Shown: positions 34,488 through 43,123, numbered from the stretch's first letter. The stretch: 64,000 nt of DNA from Streptomyces sp. HmicA12 (GCF_000373565.1 NZ_KB891809.1:248001-312000), one strand, 5' to 3'. The notes: generated from the sequence alone by a model not told the origin. Numbers and translations: made by a program.

Positions 34488-35516
34488 ATGGACACCCGTA
34501 TGGACACGCACAGGGATGTGGACACGCGCGCGCTGGGCGGCACCCCGGTCGGCGCCCTCGGCCTCGGCACGCTCGCCTTCACCGGCGGGTACGGGGCCGT
34601 GGGCGAGGCCGACGCGATCGCCACCGTGCACGCGGCCCTCGACCACGGCGTCAGCGTGCTCGACACCGCCGACTTCTACGGCGGCGGCGCCGTCGAGGAA
34701 CTGCTCGGCCGGGCCCTCGCCGGGCGTCGTGCCGAGGCGTTCGTCGCCACCCGCGGCGGCGCCGTGTTCTCCGGCCCGGCCCGGCCCACCTCCTTCGACG
34801 GCTCCCCCGGCTATCTGCGCAAGGCGTGCGACGCCTCGCTCGCGCGGCTCGGCACGGACCACATCGACCTGTACTACCTGGCGCGCGTGGACCCGGCCGT
34901 GCCCGTCGAGGAGAGCGTCGGCGGCCTGGCCGAGCTGGTCGCCGAGGGCAAGATCCGGCACATCGGGCTCAGCGAGGCCGGCCCGGACCAGCTGCGCCGG
35001 GCGGCCGCCGTGCACCCGGTCGCCGCGCTCGCCACCGAGTACTCGCTCTGGTCGCGCGACGTGGAGGACACCGTGCTGCCCGCCGCGCGGGAGCTGGGCA
35101 CCACGCTGGTGGCGTGCAGCCCGCTGGGGCGCGGCTTCCTCACCGGGGCGACGGCCGGGCGGGCGCTGCCCGAGGGCGACTACCGGCGCAACCATCCCCG
35201 CTTCAGCGACGCCAACCTGCCCACGAATCAGGCGCTGCTGGAGCGGGCCGGGCGGATCGGCGACGCCCTGGACGTGCCGCTGCGGCAGTTGGCGCTCGCC
35301 TGGGTGCTGTCGCGGGGCACGGACGTCCTGCCGATCCCCGGGACCCGTACGACCGCCCATCTGCTCGACAACGTCACGGCCGCGCGGCGCCGGCTGCCCG
35401 GGTGGGCGGCCGACGAGCTGGCCGAACTGTTCTCACCGGAGGCGGTGGCGGGATCCCGGATCCCCGCGCCGCGTCCGGCCGTTGCATCCGCAGGCACCGT
35501 CAAGGAGGCGTCATGA
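34488..35516 (+). CDS. Aldo/keto reductase family protein with altered catalytic residues
   Basis: A 342-residue AKR-fold protein. Asp59 and Tyr64 are kept (VLDTADFYGGG), but the catalytic Lys is replaced by Arg89 (FVATRGGAV) and the catalytic His by Ala132 (LYYLARVDPAVP; relatives have LHRVDP). NADPH-site features near the C-terminus (PIPGTRTTAHLLDN) are intact. In related clusters AKRs reduce side-chain ketones (MtmW) or NDP-sugar intermediates. With these substitutions, ordinary ketone reduction is doubtful. The gene is coupled to the MbtH-like gene (ATGA). Confidence 0.85.
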   Translation: MDTRMDTHRDVDTRALGGTPVGALGLGTLAFTGGYGAVGEADAIATVHAALDHGVSVLDTADFYGGGAVEELLGRALAGRRAEAFVATRGGAVFSGPARPTSFDGSPGYLRKACDASLARLGTDHIDLYYLARVDPAVPVEESVGGLAELVAEGKIRHIGLSEAGPDQLRRAAAVHPVAALATEYSLWSRDVEDTVLPAARELGTTLVACSPLGRGFLTGATAGRALPEGDYRRNHPRFSDANLPTNQALLERAGRIGDALDVPLRQLALAWVLSRGTDVLPIPGTRTTAHLLDNVTAARRRLPGWAADELAELFSPEAVAGSRIPAPRPAVASAGTVKEAS

Positions 35517-35704
35517 TCGTTCCCTTCAACCTGACCGGTCTCTACCTCGTGCTCGTCAGCCCGGCGGGAAGCTACGAGATCTGGCCCGCCTTCAGTGACG
35601 TACCGCCGGACTGGAAGGTGTCGCTCGGGGCCTCCCCGCGCGCGGCGTGCGTGGAGCACGTCACGCGGCTGTACTCCGGGGAGCCGCTGCCGACGGCCGC
35701 GTGA
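35513..35704 (+). CDS. MbtH-like protein
   Basis: A 63-residue protein with the MbtH core: YLVLVSPAGSYEIWPAFSDV, then PPDWKVSLGASPRAACVEHV. The conserved Trp-Pro and the Arg/Cys positions are present, but the C-terminal WTDLRP signature is degenerate (LYSGEPLPTAA). MbtH proteins chaperone adenylation domains of NRPSs. No NRPS is encoded in the window, so a client could be the stand-alone ligase at 15292 or an NRPS elsewhere. It overlaps the AKR stop and has AAGGAGG as RBS. Confidence 0.85.
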   Translation: MIVPFNLTGLYLVLVSPAGSYEIWPAFSDVPPDWKVSLGASPRAACVEHVTRLYSGEPLPTAA

Positions 35705-35720
35705 ACCGTCCCGCACGGCG

Positions 35721-35757
35721 AAGAGGGTCGCCCACCGACACGGTGGGCGACCCTCTT
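35721..35757. terminator. Bidirectional terminator
   Basis: A perfect 17-bp stem (AAGAGGGTCGCCCACCG at 35721-35737, complement at 35741-35757) with a 3-base loop and A/T ends, between the convergent MbtH-like and rhomboid-like genes. Confidence 0.93.
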
Positions 35758-35773
35758 GCCTGCGGTTCGTGCG

Positions 35774-36406
35774 TCAGCCGCGTCTGCGGCGCCGCGTCAG
35801 GAGCAGCGCGCCGATGCCGGCACCGACCAGCGTGGCGGGTCCGTGGATGTCCTTCGTCGCCGTGGTGACGACGGCGACCGCCGCGACCGCCGCCACGCCG
35901 ACGACGGCGGCGACGGTACGGCGGACCGGGCGCGACAGCTTCACGGGGAGCACCGCGCTGCCCTGTTCGGACAGCAGGTACACGACGAGGGCGCCGAGCA
36001 GGCCGCAGTCGGCGACGGAGTTTCCCGCGCCGTGCGGTTGCAGCGCGTAGCCGAAGGCCTCGCCGGCCAGGCCCGAGCCCACGTACACGGCGAGCATCCC
36101 GAAACCGCCGTAGAAACGTTCGACGTTGACGCCGAGGATCGCGATGGCCGGCACCGTGGCCACCGCCTGCCACGGCGGGTCCTGCACGAGGAGCGGGGTG
36201 AAGGCCCGCCACCACTCCCCCGACGTGACCAGGTCGGGGTCGCGTCGCAGCTGGTCGAGGAGGTGCGGGTCGAGGAACTGCCAGACGGTGAACGCGCCGG
36301 TGACGAGCAGCACGGCGAGGGTGGCCGGGGGTATGCGGCCGGTCCTCTCGCGGCCGGGAACGGCAACTTCCGCACGGTGGGGGGTGGTTGAGTCGCGCAT
36401 GAGCAT
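35774..36406 (-). CDS. Rhomboid-like membrane protein
   Basis: A 210-residue protein with about six hydrophobic segments. The architecture resembles rhomboid family proteins: WWRAFTPLLVQD after the first segment, a middle YVGSGLAGEAFGYAL, then NSVADCGLLGALVVYLL and a late DIHGPATLVGAGIGALL. The classic GxSG serine-protease loop is not clear; Ser is present in GAGNSVADCG but without the canonical spacing, so it may be an inactive homologue. The ATG at 36406 overlaps the O-methyltransferase stop (TGATG), which ties it to the cluster. Role unknown, perhaps membrane-localised. Confidence 0.7.
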   Translation of the reverse strand: MLMRDSTTPHRAEVAVPGRERTGRIPPATLAVLLVTGAFTVWQFLDPHLLDQLRRDPDLVTSGEWWRAFTPLLVQDPPWQAVATVPAIAILGVNVERFYGGFGMLAVYVGSGLAGEAFGYALQPHGAGNSVADCGLLGALVVYLLSEQGSAVLPVKLSRPVRRTVAAVVGVAAVAAVAVVTTATKDIHGPATLVGAGIGALLLTRRRRRG

Positions 36407-37461
36407 CACTGTCGCACAGCGTCGGGGCGGCGGCCGATCAACGCACTGAGCGGCAGTCCCGGCCTGCTGTGGTGGTCGGCCTCCGTCAGGCCGGCGCGGG
36501 CCAGCATGGCGCGGTAGCCGGCGGTGGAGTGCATCTCGCCGCCGTCCGTCCACGACAGCATCAACAGGCCGAGCAGATGGGCGTGTTCCTGCTCGACGGC
36601 GGGGGCGTCGCCCGCGGTGAAGCCGACCACGGCGAGCCTGCCGCCGGGCGCGAGCAGCCCGGCGAGCCGCTCGACGAGCCGGGCGGCGCGCTCCGCGTCG
36701 AGGTGGAAGAGGAGGTTGGCGACGACGATGACGTCGTAGGGTCCGCCGAGGTCGACGGTCTCCACGTCACCGGGAAGGTAGTCGACCCGGTCGCGGACGC
36801 CCTGCCGCTTCGCGTGGCCCTCGGCCACGGCGAGGACCTCGGGCCAGTCCTGGGAGACGATGTGCGCCGCGGGGTGACGGGCGGCGATCTCGTACCCGAA
36901 CAGGCCGTGCCCGCAGGCCGCGTCGAGCACGCGGGGGGCCTCGCGGTCCGCCAGGTACGGGTCCAGGGCGTCCGCGAGCATCTGGGCGCCGCGGGTGGTG
37001 CCGAACGTGGTGTGGGTCGCGAAGTCCACCCAGTAGTCGAAGCCGGGGCCGAGCGCGTCCTTGTCGGGCAGCGGCCCGCCCTCGCGGACCGTGCGGGCGA
37101 GCACGCCGAGCGCGGTCCACTCGCCGGTGCTGCACGCCACGTCCGCGATGCCGCCGCAGTACTTCGGGCTGCTGGTCACGAGCAGTTCGGCTCCGCCGGG
37201 CGGCAGTCCGTAGCGGCCCTCGCCGACCTCGGCGAGCAGCCCGGCCCCGGCGAGCGCGCCGGTCAGCGCACGGGCGCCGCGCGGGTCCAGGCCGAGCCGG
37301 ACGGCGAGTTCGGCAGCCGTCAGCGGCCGGTCGGCGACGGCGTCGAACACGCCGAGTGCGACCCCGGCGCGCAGCACGGCGGTGGCCTTGAACCCGGCCA
37401 TCATGTGGAACAGCCGTTGTGGGGTCAGGGAGTTGAGCTCTGCTGGGGCGGACTCGGCCAT
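36406..37461 (-). CDS. SAM-dependent O-methyltransferase
   Basis: A 351-residue methyltransferase_2-type enzyme: an N-terminal winged-helix dimerisation domain (LTAAELAVRLGLDPRGARAL) followed by a Rossmann SAM domain with motif I LDAACGHGLFGYEIA (about 180), VVANLLFHLD and GGRLAVVGF. DnrK, TcmN/TcmO and related polyketide O-methyltransferases share this layout. It probably methylates a phenolic hydroxyl of the aglycone. The ATG at 37461 has GAGGAGG ideally spaced. SARP-type heptamers lie upstream. Confidence 0.9.
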   Translation of the reverse strand: MAESAPAELNSLTPQRLFHMMAGFKATAVLRAGVALGVFDAVADRPLTAAELAVRLGLDPRGARALTGALAGAGLLAEVGEGRYGLPPGGAELLVTSSPKYCGGIADVACSTGEWTALGVLARTVREGGPLPDKDALGPGFDYWVDFATHTTFGTTRGAQMLADALDPYLADREAPRVLDAACGHGLFGYEIAARHPAAHIVSQDWPEVLAVAEGHAKRQGVRDRVDYLPGDVETVDLGGPYDVIVVANLLFHLDAERAARLVERLAGLLAPGGRLAVVGFTAGDAPAVEQEHAHLLGLLMLSWTDGGEMHSTAGYRAMLARAGLTEADHHSRPGLPLSALIGRRPDAVRQ

Positions 37462-37532
37462 GGGGGCCTCCTCGGAGCGGGCGGTCGGGGTGCGGTGGGC
37501 TGTCGCGGAGCCCGGTCGATCCTTCCCGGTAC

Positions 37533-37550
37533 GGCTGGAGGACCGCTCGA
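37533..37550 (-). promoter_or_regulatory. SARP-type heptamer pair upstream of O-methyltransferase
   Basis: On the minus strand TCGAGCG (37550-37544) and TCCAGCC (37539-37533), 11 bp apart, about 72 bp before the O-methyltransferase ATG. Confidence 0.5.
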
Positions 37551-37648
37551 GGCTCCAGAGGGGTTCTAGGCCGCGGGGGCACGCTCGACGGGTCCGGCCG
37601 ACAGGGTCCGGGCCGGTTCGTTCCGGGGTTCGGATTCGGGAGGATTCC

Positions 37649-38869
37649 TTGAGAGTGCTGTTCACGGTCTCGGCGTGGCCGGGCCACTACTACCCGCTGG
37701 TGCCGCTCGGCTGGGGGCTGCAGGCGGCCGGACACGAGGTGCGGTTCGCCTGCGCGCCGTCGCAGCGGGACACCCTGTCCGGGGCCGGGCTGACGCCTGC
37801 GCCGGTGCTCGCGGAGATCGACATGGCGTTCCTCGCCCGGCTGCAGAACGTGCGCAAGGCGGCCGAGGGCGACTGGCCCTACCCCGGCCCGCCGCCGCAC
37901 CCGGTGACCGGGCAGCCGCTGACCGACCCGGCCGACTTCTCCTTCGAGCGCGAGATCGTGCCGCGCTACGTGAAGCCGCTGAAGCAGAGCTACGCCGCGG
38001 CCGTCGAACTGGCCGAGGAGTGGCGGCCGCAGCTGGTGGTGCACGAGCCGCTCAGCATGGAAGGACTGCTCGCGGCCCGGGTCACCGGGGTGCCGTCGGC
38101 GCTGCATCTGTGGGGGCCGGTCGGCACCGTGGAGGATCCCGGACTCGGCTTGGTTCCGCAGGACTTCACCGGGTCCTTCCGGGAGTACGGGGTCGGGGAG
38201 CTGGGCCCGGACCTGATCGACCGGGCCGTCGACCCGTGCCCGGCGCCGCTGCGCGGACTGCTGCCCGACTCCACCGAGCGGCTGCCGATGCGCTACGTCC
38301 CCTACAACGGGCCCGGCGCCGTGCCCGACTGGCTGCTCGACGCCCCGGACCGCCCGCGCGTCTGCGTCGTCTGGGGGAACTCGCCGCGCCGCATGGTGGG
38401 CGCCGACGCGTTCGCGCTGCCGCGGATCGTGCGGGCCCTCGACGGGCTCGGCGTGGAGGTGGTGCTCGCCGCCGGCCGGGATGACCTGGCGCAGCTGGGC
38501 GAAGTCCCCTCATACGTCAGGGTGTTGGAGAACTTTCCGTTGCAGCAGCTGCTGCCGTCCTGCGTCGCCGTCGTGCACCACGGTGGCGCGGGCGCCGTCA
38601 TGACGGCGGTGGCGCACGGGGTGCCGCAGCTGGTGATCCCGCACGCGATGGACCAGTTCACCAACGCCGACCGGGTCGCGGCGAGCGGCGCGGGCCTGGT
38701 GGTGCGCGGCTACGAGATCACGGAGGACGGCGTGCGGGACGCGCTTGCGCGGCTCTTCGACGAGCCGTCGTTCATCGCCACGGCGGCCGAACTCCAGGAG
38801 CAGATGAGCGACTTGGCGTCGCCGCTGGAGATGGCGGGCACGCTGGAGGAGCTGGCCGCGGCCGGCTGA
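37649..38869 (+). CDS. Glycosyltransferase, GT1 family (third of four)
   Basis: A 406-residue GT-B enzyme starting at TTG (37649) preceded by GGGAGGA; the residues then read RVLFTVSAWPGHYYPLVPLG, matching the N-termini of its paralogues at 13681 and 20257. Donor-site segment: CVAVVHHGGAGAVMTAVAHG with PQLVIPHAMDQFTNADRV. It diverges from the O-methyltransferase. It probably adds one of several trideoxyhexose units. Confidence 0.9.
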   Translation: MRVLFTVSAWPGHYYPLVPLGWGLQAAGHEVRFACAPSQRDTLSGAGLTPAPVLAEIDMAFLARLQNVRKAAEGDWPYPGPPPHPVTGQPLTDPADFSFEREIVPRYVKPLKQSYAAAVELAEEWRPQLVVHEPLSMEGLLAARVTGVPSALHLWGPVGTVEDPGLGLVPQDFTGSFREYGVGELGPDLIDRAVDPCPAPLRGLLPDSTERLPMRYVPYNGPGAVPDWLLDAPDRPRVCVVWGNSPRRMVGADAFALPRIVRALDGLGVEVVLAAGRDDLAQLGEVPSYVRVLENFPLQQLLPSCVAVVHHGGAGAVMTAVAHGVPQLVIPHAMDQFTNADRVAASGAGLVVRGYEITEDGVRDALARLFDEPSFIATAAELQEQMSDLASPLEMAGTLEELAAAG

Positions 38870-38880
38870 CGTACCGCATG

Positions 38881-38920
38881 CGTGGGCCCCGCGCCGGGAG
38901 ATCCCGGCGCGGGGCCCACG
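38881..38920. terminator. Bidirectional terminator
   Basis: A perfect 18-bp stem (CGTGGGCCCCGCGCCGGG at 38881-38898, complement at 38903-38920) with a 4-base loop AGAT. It lies between the convergent glycosyltransferase and ABC permease genes. Confidence 0.9.
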
Positions 38921-38943
38921 TGCGTGCGGGGCGTCGTACGGCG

Positions 38944-39672
38944 TCAGACGCGGACCTCGTCGCGGCGGTAGAGCCAGGCCGCGCCCGCCACCGACACCAG
39001 CAGGTAGCCGCCGAGCACCGCCAGGTCCGAGCCGGCGGGCCAGTTGCCCTCCTGCGCGAAGTGACCGAGCTGGGCCAGGTGGTACGTGGGTGTCGCCTCG
39101 GCCACCAGCTTCATCCAGTGCGGCATTCCGTCCACCGGCCAGAACAGGCCGCCCAGCATGGAGAAGCCCATGTTCACGACCATCAGGCCGACCGTGATCG
39201 AGGAGCTGGTGAACAGGTAGCCGAGGACCACGCTGAGCACGCAGAACACCCAGCTGCCGCCCCACACCAGGCCCGCCGACATCAGCCACTCGCCCGGCGA
39301 CATCCGCACGTCGTTGGCGAAGGCCCCGAGCGCGAGGACGGCGACGATCGAGATCAGCGTGACCACGGCCGCGGCCAGCAGCTTGACCACGACGTACTGC
39401 ACGCCCGACATGGCGGTCAGCCGCAGCTGACGGGTCCAGCCGATCTCCCGCTCGGTGGCCACCCGCGGGCCGCCGATGGACAGCGCGGCGCCGATCGCGC
39501 CGAAGACGGCCATGGAGACCAGCAGATAGCGGGCCACCGGGGTGCCGTCGATCGGCTCGTCGAACTGCGAGGCGGTGGCCATGTAGATCACCAGTGGCAT
39601 GCCGATGGTGAAGATGATCAGCCGCCAGTCGCCGAAGGCCCGCTTCAGTTCGAGTTCCAGCATGACGTTCAT
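38944..39672 (-). CDS. ABC-2 type transporter permease, exporter 2
   Basis: A 242-residue membrane subunit with six predicted hydrophobic segments. The family pattern includes REIGWTRQLRLTAMSG in the cytoplasmic loop and GGLFWPVDGMPHW near the end. Its ATG overlaps the ATPase stop (ATGA). This is a second exporter, sequence-distinct from the pair at 21645, and it is co-transcribed with the DpsC-like gene. Confidence 0.9.
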   Translation of the reverse strand: MNVMLELELKRAFGDWRLIIFTIGMPLVIYMATASQFDEPIDGTPVARYLLVSMAVFGAIGAALSIGGPRVATEREIGWTRQLRLTAMSGVQYVVVKLLAAAVVTLISIVAVLALGAFANDVRMSPGEWLMSAGLVWGGSWVFCVLSVVLGYLFTSSSITVGLMVVNMGFSMLGGLFWPVDGMPHWMKLVAEATPTYHLAQLGHFAQEGNWPAGSDLAVLGGYLLVSVAGAAWLYRRDEVRV

Positions 39673-40613
39673 CGGACGGCCGCCTCCTGCTCGTACAGGT
39701 TCTCGTGGATCTGCTCCGTGTCGCCCGCCTCGGTGATACTGAGGTAGGCCTCTTCCAGGCCGAGGCCGGTGATCTCCAGATGGCGCGGCCGCAGGCCGCT
39801 GCGGAACAGCGCCCCGGCCGTCGCGTCGGAGTCGGTCGAGCGCAGCCGGACCAGGCGGCCGCGCTCCACGACGACGTCCACGGCGCCCGGCAGGGCGCGC
39901 AGCACGTCCGGGTCGGGGGCGTCGAGTTCGAAGACCAGGCGGCGGGCGCCGGCCCGGGCCTTCATGCCCTCCGGTGTGGTGTCGGCGAGGAGGGTGCCGC
40001 GGTGCATCACCAGGACACGGTCGGCGGCGCTGTCCGCCTCCTCCATGTAGTGGGTGGCGAACAGGACCGTGCGGCCCTCGTCGGTCAGGCCGCGCATGTT
40101 CTCCCAGAACCGGGCGCGCGCCTTGACGTCCATACCGGCGGTCGGCTCGTCGAGGACGATCAGCTCGGGGTCCTCGGTGATGGCGAGCGCGAACCGCACC
40201 CGCTGCACCTGGCCGCCGGACAGCTTGTCGACGGTCCGCGCGGCGATCTCCTCGATGTCGGCGCGCCGCATGATCTCCGCCACCGGCAGCGGGTGCCGGG
40301 CCACCCGGTGGGCGAGGCGCACCAGGTCGCGCACCGACACCCCGGGCATCAGGCCGCCGCGCTGCAGCATGGCTCCGGCGCGGCCGCCGCGGATGGCCGC
40401 GGAGGGGCTCTCGCCGAACAGCCGGACCGTCCCCTGGTCGGGCCGCAGCAGGCCGAGCAGCATGTCGAGGGTGGTCGACTTGCCGGCCCCGTTGGGTCCG
40501 AGCAGGGCGACGGTCTCGCCCGGACGGATCGCGAAGTCCAGGCCGTCTACCGCGCGTACGTCGCCGTAGGTCTTGTGCACCTTGGTGAAGGCGACGGCTG
40601 CTGGTGGGGTCAT
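39669..40613 (-). CDS. ABC transporter ATPase, exporter 2
   Basis: A 314-residue ATP-binding subunit with Walker A GPNGAGKST, signature KLSGGQVQRVRFAL and Walker B LIVLDEPTAGMD. The C-terminal extension is of the DrrA/CcmA antibiotic exporter type. It overlaps both neighbours by 4 bp (DpsC-like gene upstream, permease downstream), forming a tightly coupled three-gene operon. Confidence 0.92.
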   Translation of the reverse strand: MTPPAAVAFTKVHKTYGDVRAVDGLDFAIRPGETVALLGPNGAGKSTTLDMLLGLLRPDQGTVRLFGESPSAAIRGGRAGAMLQRGGLMPGVSVRDLVRLAHRVARHPLPVAEIMRRADIEEIAARTVDKLSGGQVQRVRFALAITEDPELIVLDEPTAGMDVKARARFWENMRGLTDEGRTVLFATHYMEEADSAADRVLVMHRGTLLADTTPEGMKARAGARRLVFELDAPDPDVLRALPGAVDVVVERGRLVRLRSTDSDATAGALFRSGLRPRHLEITGLGLEEAYLSITEAGDTEQIHENLYEQEAAVR

Positions 40614-41674
40614 GAGCTGGTGGTCCTTTCGTCACTGTGGGGGGCGGTGGCCGGCCGGGGCGGCCGCAGGATGTCGACGACGGCGCTGGACCAGCTGAAT
40701 CCGGCGCCGACACCCATCAGCAGGACCCGGTCCCCGGCCCCCAGGCGTCCGGTCCTGACGAGCCGGTCCAGGCCCGCCAGTTGGTCGCCCGCGCCGAGGT
40801 GGCCGACGGTGCGGGCCCAGTCCCAGGTGGTCCGCGCCTCGTCGACGCGGAGCTTGGTCAGGAAGTTGGCGGCGAGCCTGCGGTGCCCGAAGTGGGGCAG
40901 CACGAAGTGGTCGATCTCACCGAGTTCGGCCTCCGCGTCGGCCAACGCCTGCTTCAGGGCGCGCTGTTGGCCGGCCTGGCTGCGGGCGATCGTCGACGCC
41001 ATGCCGGTGCGGGAGAGGAACGCCCGCTGTCCCGCGCGGAGTTCGACGGTGGGGCGCAGTGCGCCCGGCGCGTCGCCGAACGGGTCGTCGCCGCGGTGCA
41101 TCCCCTCCAGTTCGGGGTCGCTCACCACGCTCACCGGGTGCAGCCTGGCGAAGCCGTCCTGGTTGTCGAGGACCCAGGCGGCGGCCCCGTCGGCGAAGAC
41201 GGTGCCGGGGTCGCTGTGCCAGCGGTCGAACGCGGGCGCGGCGAACCGGTCCCCGGCCGCGACGACGGCGGCGGCGCGCGAGGACGCCGCCCTGAGCCGG
41301 TCGCTCGCCAGGGCCAGGGCCGCCATGCCGCCGTTGGACAACTGGCGTATCTCGACGGCGGGGCAGTCGTTGCCGAGCGCGACGCGCTGCACGTACGAGG
41401 CCGGGGCCCACATGTCGTGGCCCTGGTACCAGACGTTCGCGTACAGCAGCAGGTCGATCTCGTGGGGCAGCGCCCCGGAGTGCCGCATCGCCTCGGCCAC
41501 GGCGCGCGCGGCCATCTCGGGTGCGGGCACGTCGTCGGAGACGGTGGCGGACTCGATCTTCGTCGGGGCCAGTTCGGCGACCCCGCACAGTCCGCGCCGG
41601 GCCGCCTCGGCCGTGGTGAGCCTGGGCGGCAGCCAGCTTCCGGTGCCGCTGAGGTAGATGCCGTCGGATCCCAT
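40610..41674 (-). CDS. FabH-like protein with Ser in place of the active Cys, DpsC-like
   Basis: A 354-residue KAS III homologue. The nucleophile position is Ser113 (IRQLSNGGMAAL), as in the daunorubicin starter-unit protein DpsC, which has Ser instead of Cys. The His is kept (H261 in VLPHFGHRRLAAN) and the last catalytic position is Asp297 in VGHLGAGDQLAG. DpsC selects propionyl-CoA as starter with the acyltransferase DpsD. Here the AT gene lies divergently at 41820, so a DpsC/DpsD-type pair is inferred. An O-acyltransfer role like the paralogue at 16854 is the alternative. Confidence 0.87.
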   Translation of the reverse strand: MGSDGIYLSGTGSWLPPRLTTAEAARRGLCGVAELAPTKIESATVSDDVPAPEMAARAVAEAMRHSGALPHEIDLLLYANVWYQGHDMWAPASYVQRVALGNDCPAVEIRQLSNGGMAALALASDRLRAASSRAAAVVAAGDRFAAPAFDRWHSDPGTVFADGAAAWVLDNQDGFARLHPVSVVSDPELEGMHRGDDPFGDAPGALRPTVELRAGQRAFLSRTGMASTIARSQAGQQRALKQALADAEAELGEIDHFVLPHFGHRRLAANFLTKLRVDEARTTWDWARTVGHLGAGDQLAGLDRLVRTGRLGAGDRVLLMGVGAGFSWSSAVVDILRPPRPATAPHSDERTTSS

Positions 41675-41694
41675 GGGGTCAGCGTGCGGGCGGC

Positions 41695-41750
41695 CGCTCG
41701 AATCCGGCTCGACCGGCGGGCGGCGCTCCCGGCGGTCCACCGGGGCTCCA
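41695..41750 (-). promoter_or_regulatory. SARP-type heptamers upstream of the DpsC-like/ABC operon
   Basis: On the minus strand two pairs, each with 11-bp spacing: TGGAGCC (41750-41744) with TGGACCG (41739-41733), and TCGAGCC (41712-41706) with TCGAGCG (41701-41695). The last pair is the closest match to the SARP consensus in the window. It lies in the divergent promoter shared with the acyltransferase gene. Confidence 0.68.
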
Positions 41751-41819
41751 GTCGGCCGGGGCAGGGTGCCGCGCGACCCGAACTGTCCGTGCGCGTAGAC
41801 GCGAGTGAAGAGGTACGCC

Positions 41820-43091
41820 GTGACCAGCACCGTCAACCGAGCCGGGCCCCGCCTGCTGCTGTGGGCCGCCCCCGACGACATCGCCGAGAAGGACCTGCGC
41901 GAGGAGCTGGCAGCGCTGCTGCGCGCGGCGCCGGAGGACGGCGGCCTCGCCGCGGTCGCCGACACCTGGCCGCCGGCCGCGGGCGAGGGCCCGGTGCGCG
42001 GGGCGCTGGTCGCCGCCGGGCGGGACGAGGCGCTCGCCGCGCTCGGCGGGACAGGGCCGGGGCTGTACGCGCCCCGGCATCCGGACGCGGCGCGGCCGGT
42101 GACGCTGCTGCTCGCGGGACAGGGCGCGCAGCAGCCGGGGATGGCGAGCGGCCTGTACGGGGTCGAGCCGGCGTTCACCGAGGCGATGGACGCCTACTTC
42201 GAGGTGCACGGCGGGGACGGCGCGTCGCTCCGCGACACGTGGCTGGCCGCGCGGCCGGGACCCGGGCTCGACGACATCGCGCTGGCCCAGCCGCTCCTGT
42301 TCGCCGTCGGGCACGCGGTGGGGCGGATGCTGCTCGGCTGGGGTGTGCGGCCGGGGGCGCTGCTCGGGCACAGCGTCGGGGAGGTCGCGGCGGCGACGCT
42401 CGCCGGGGTGTTCCGGCTCGACGAGGCGGCGCGGGTGATGGCCGAGCGGATCGAGCAGCTCGGGGCGACACCGCCCGGCGGGATGCTGGCGGTGGCCGCC
42501 TCCGCGGACCAGGTGCGGCCGTACGTGTCGGGGCCGCTCGCCATCGGCGCGGTGAACGGGCCGCGGCAGTCGATGCTGGCCGGCCCCGATCCCGAACTGC
42601 TGCTGGCGGAGCGGGCGTTGCGGCGGGACGGGTTCACGGTGCGGCGGGCCAGGGCGACCACGGCGTTCCACAGCCCGGCCGTGGCCGACGCGGCGGCGCT
42701 GGCCGAGCCGACGCTGCGGCGGATCGGGCCGCGGGCGCCCGCGCTGCGCATCGTCTCCGCGTACACCGCCGGTGAACTCGGGGCCGAGCAGGCCCGGTCG
42801 GCGCGGTTCTGGGCGATGCAGCCCGCTGAGCCGGTGCTGTTCGGGCCCGCGCTGGACGCGCTGCTGGGCTCGGGTGACCAGTTGCTGATCGACGGGGGGC
42901 CCGCGCAGAGTCTCGCCGCGATCGCCCGTCGGCATCGGGCCGTCACGGAGGGCGGCAGCTCGGTGGGGGCGCTGTTGCCTGCCCGGCGCAAGGGGGGCGG
43001 CGACGATGTCCGGGCCGCGCTCTCGGGCGCGGCCCGCCTGTGGTCCGAGGGCCAGGCCCTCGACCCCGCGGCGGTGCATCACCTGGGCTGA
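41820..43091 (+). CDS. Acyltransferase, malonyl-transferase fold, DpsD-like
   Basis: A 423-residue AT. After an N-terminal extension of about 90 residues comes the FabD fold: LLLAGQGAQQPGM (97-109), the nucleophile Ser185 in LLGHSVGEVAAATLAG, and the His in TTAFHSPAVAD. The FH in TAFHS resembles malonyl-type rather than methylmalonyl-type (YASH) sites, but specificity is not certain. The GTG at 41820 has GAAGAGG well placed; an in-frame GTG at 41805 is possible. It is divergent from the DpsC-like gene, consistent with joint starter-unit selection. Confidence 0.85.
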   Translation: MTSTVNRAGPRLLLWAAPDDIAEKDLREELAALLRAAPEDGGLAAVADTWPPAAGEGPVRGALVAAGRDEALAALGGTGPGLYAPRHPDAARPVTLLLAGQGAQQPGMASGLYGVEPAFTEAMDAYFEVHGGDGASLRDTWLAARPGPGLDDIALAQPLLFAVGHAVGRMLLGWGVRPGALLGHSVGEVAAATLAGVFRLDEAARVMAERIEQLGATPPGGMLAVAASADQVRPYVSGPLAIGAVNGPRQSMLAGPDPELLLAERALRRDGFTVRRARATTAFHSPAVADAAALAEPTLRRIGPRAPALRIVSAYTAGELGAEQARSARFWAMQPAEPVLFGPALDALLGSGDQLLIDGGPAQSLAAIARRHRAVTEGGSSVGALLPARRKGGGDDVRAALSGAARLWSEGQALDPAAVHHLG

Positions 43092-43123
43092 CGGAGGCGC
43101 GTCGTCGTCTGCGGGTGGGTGGT

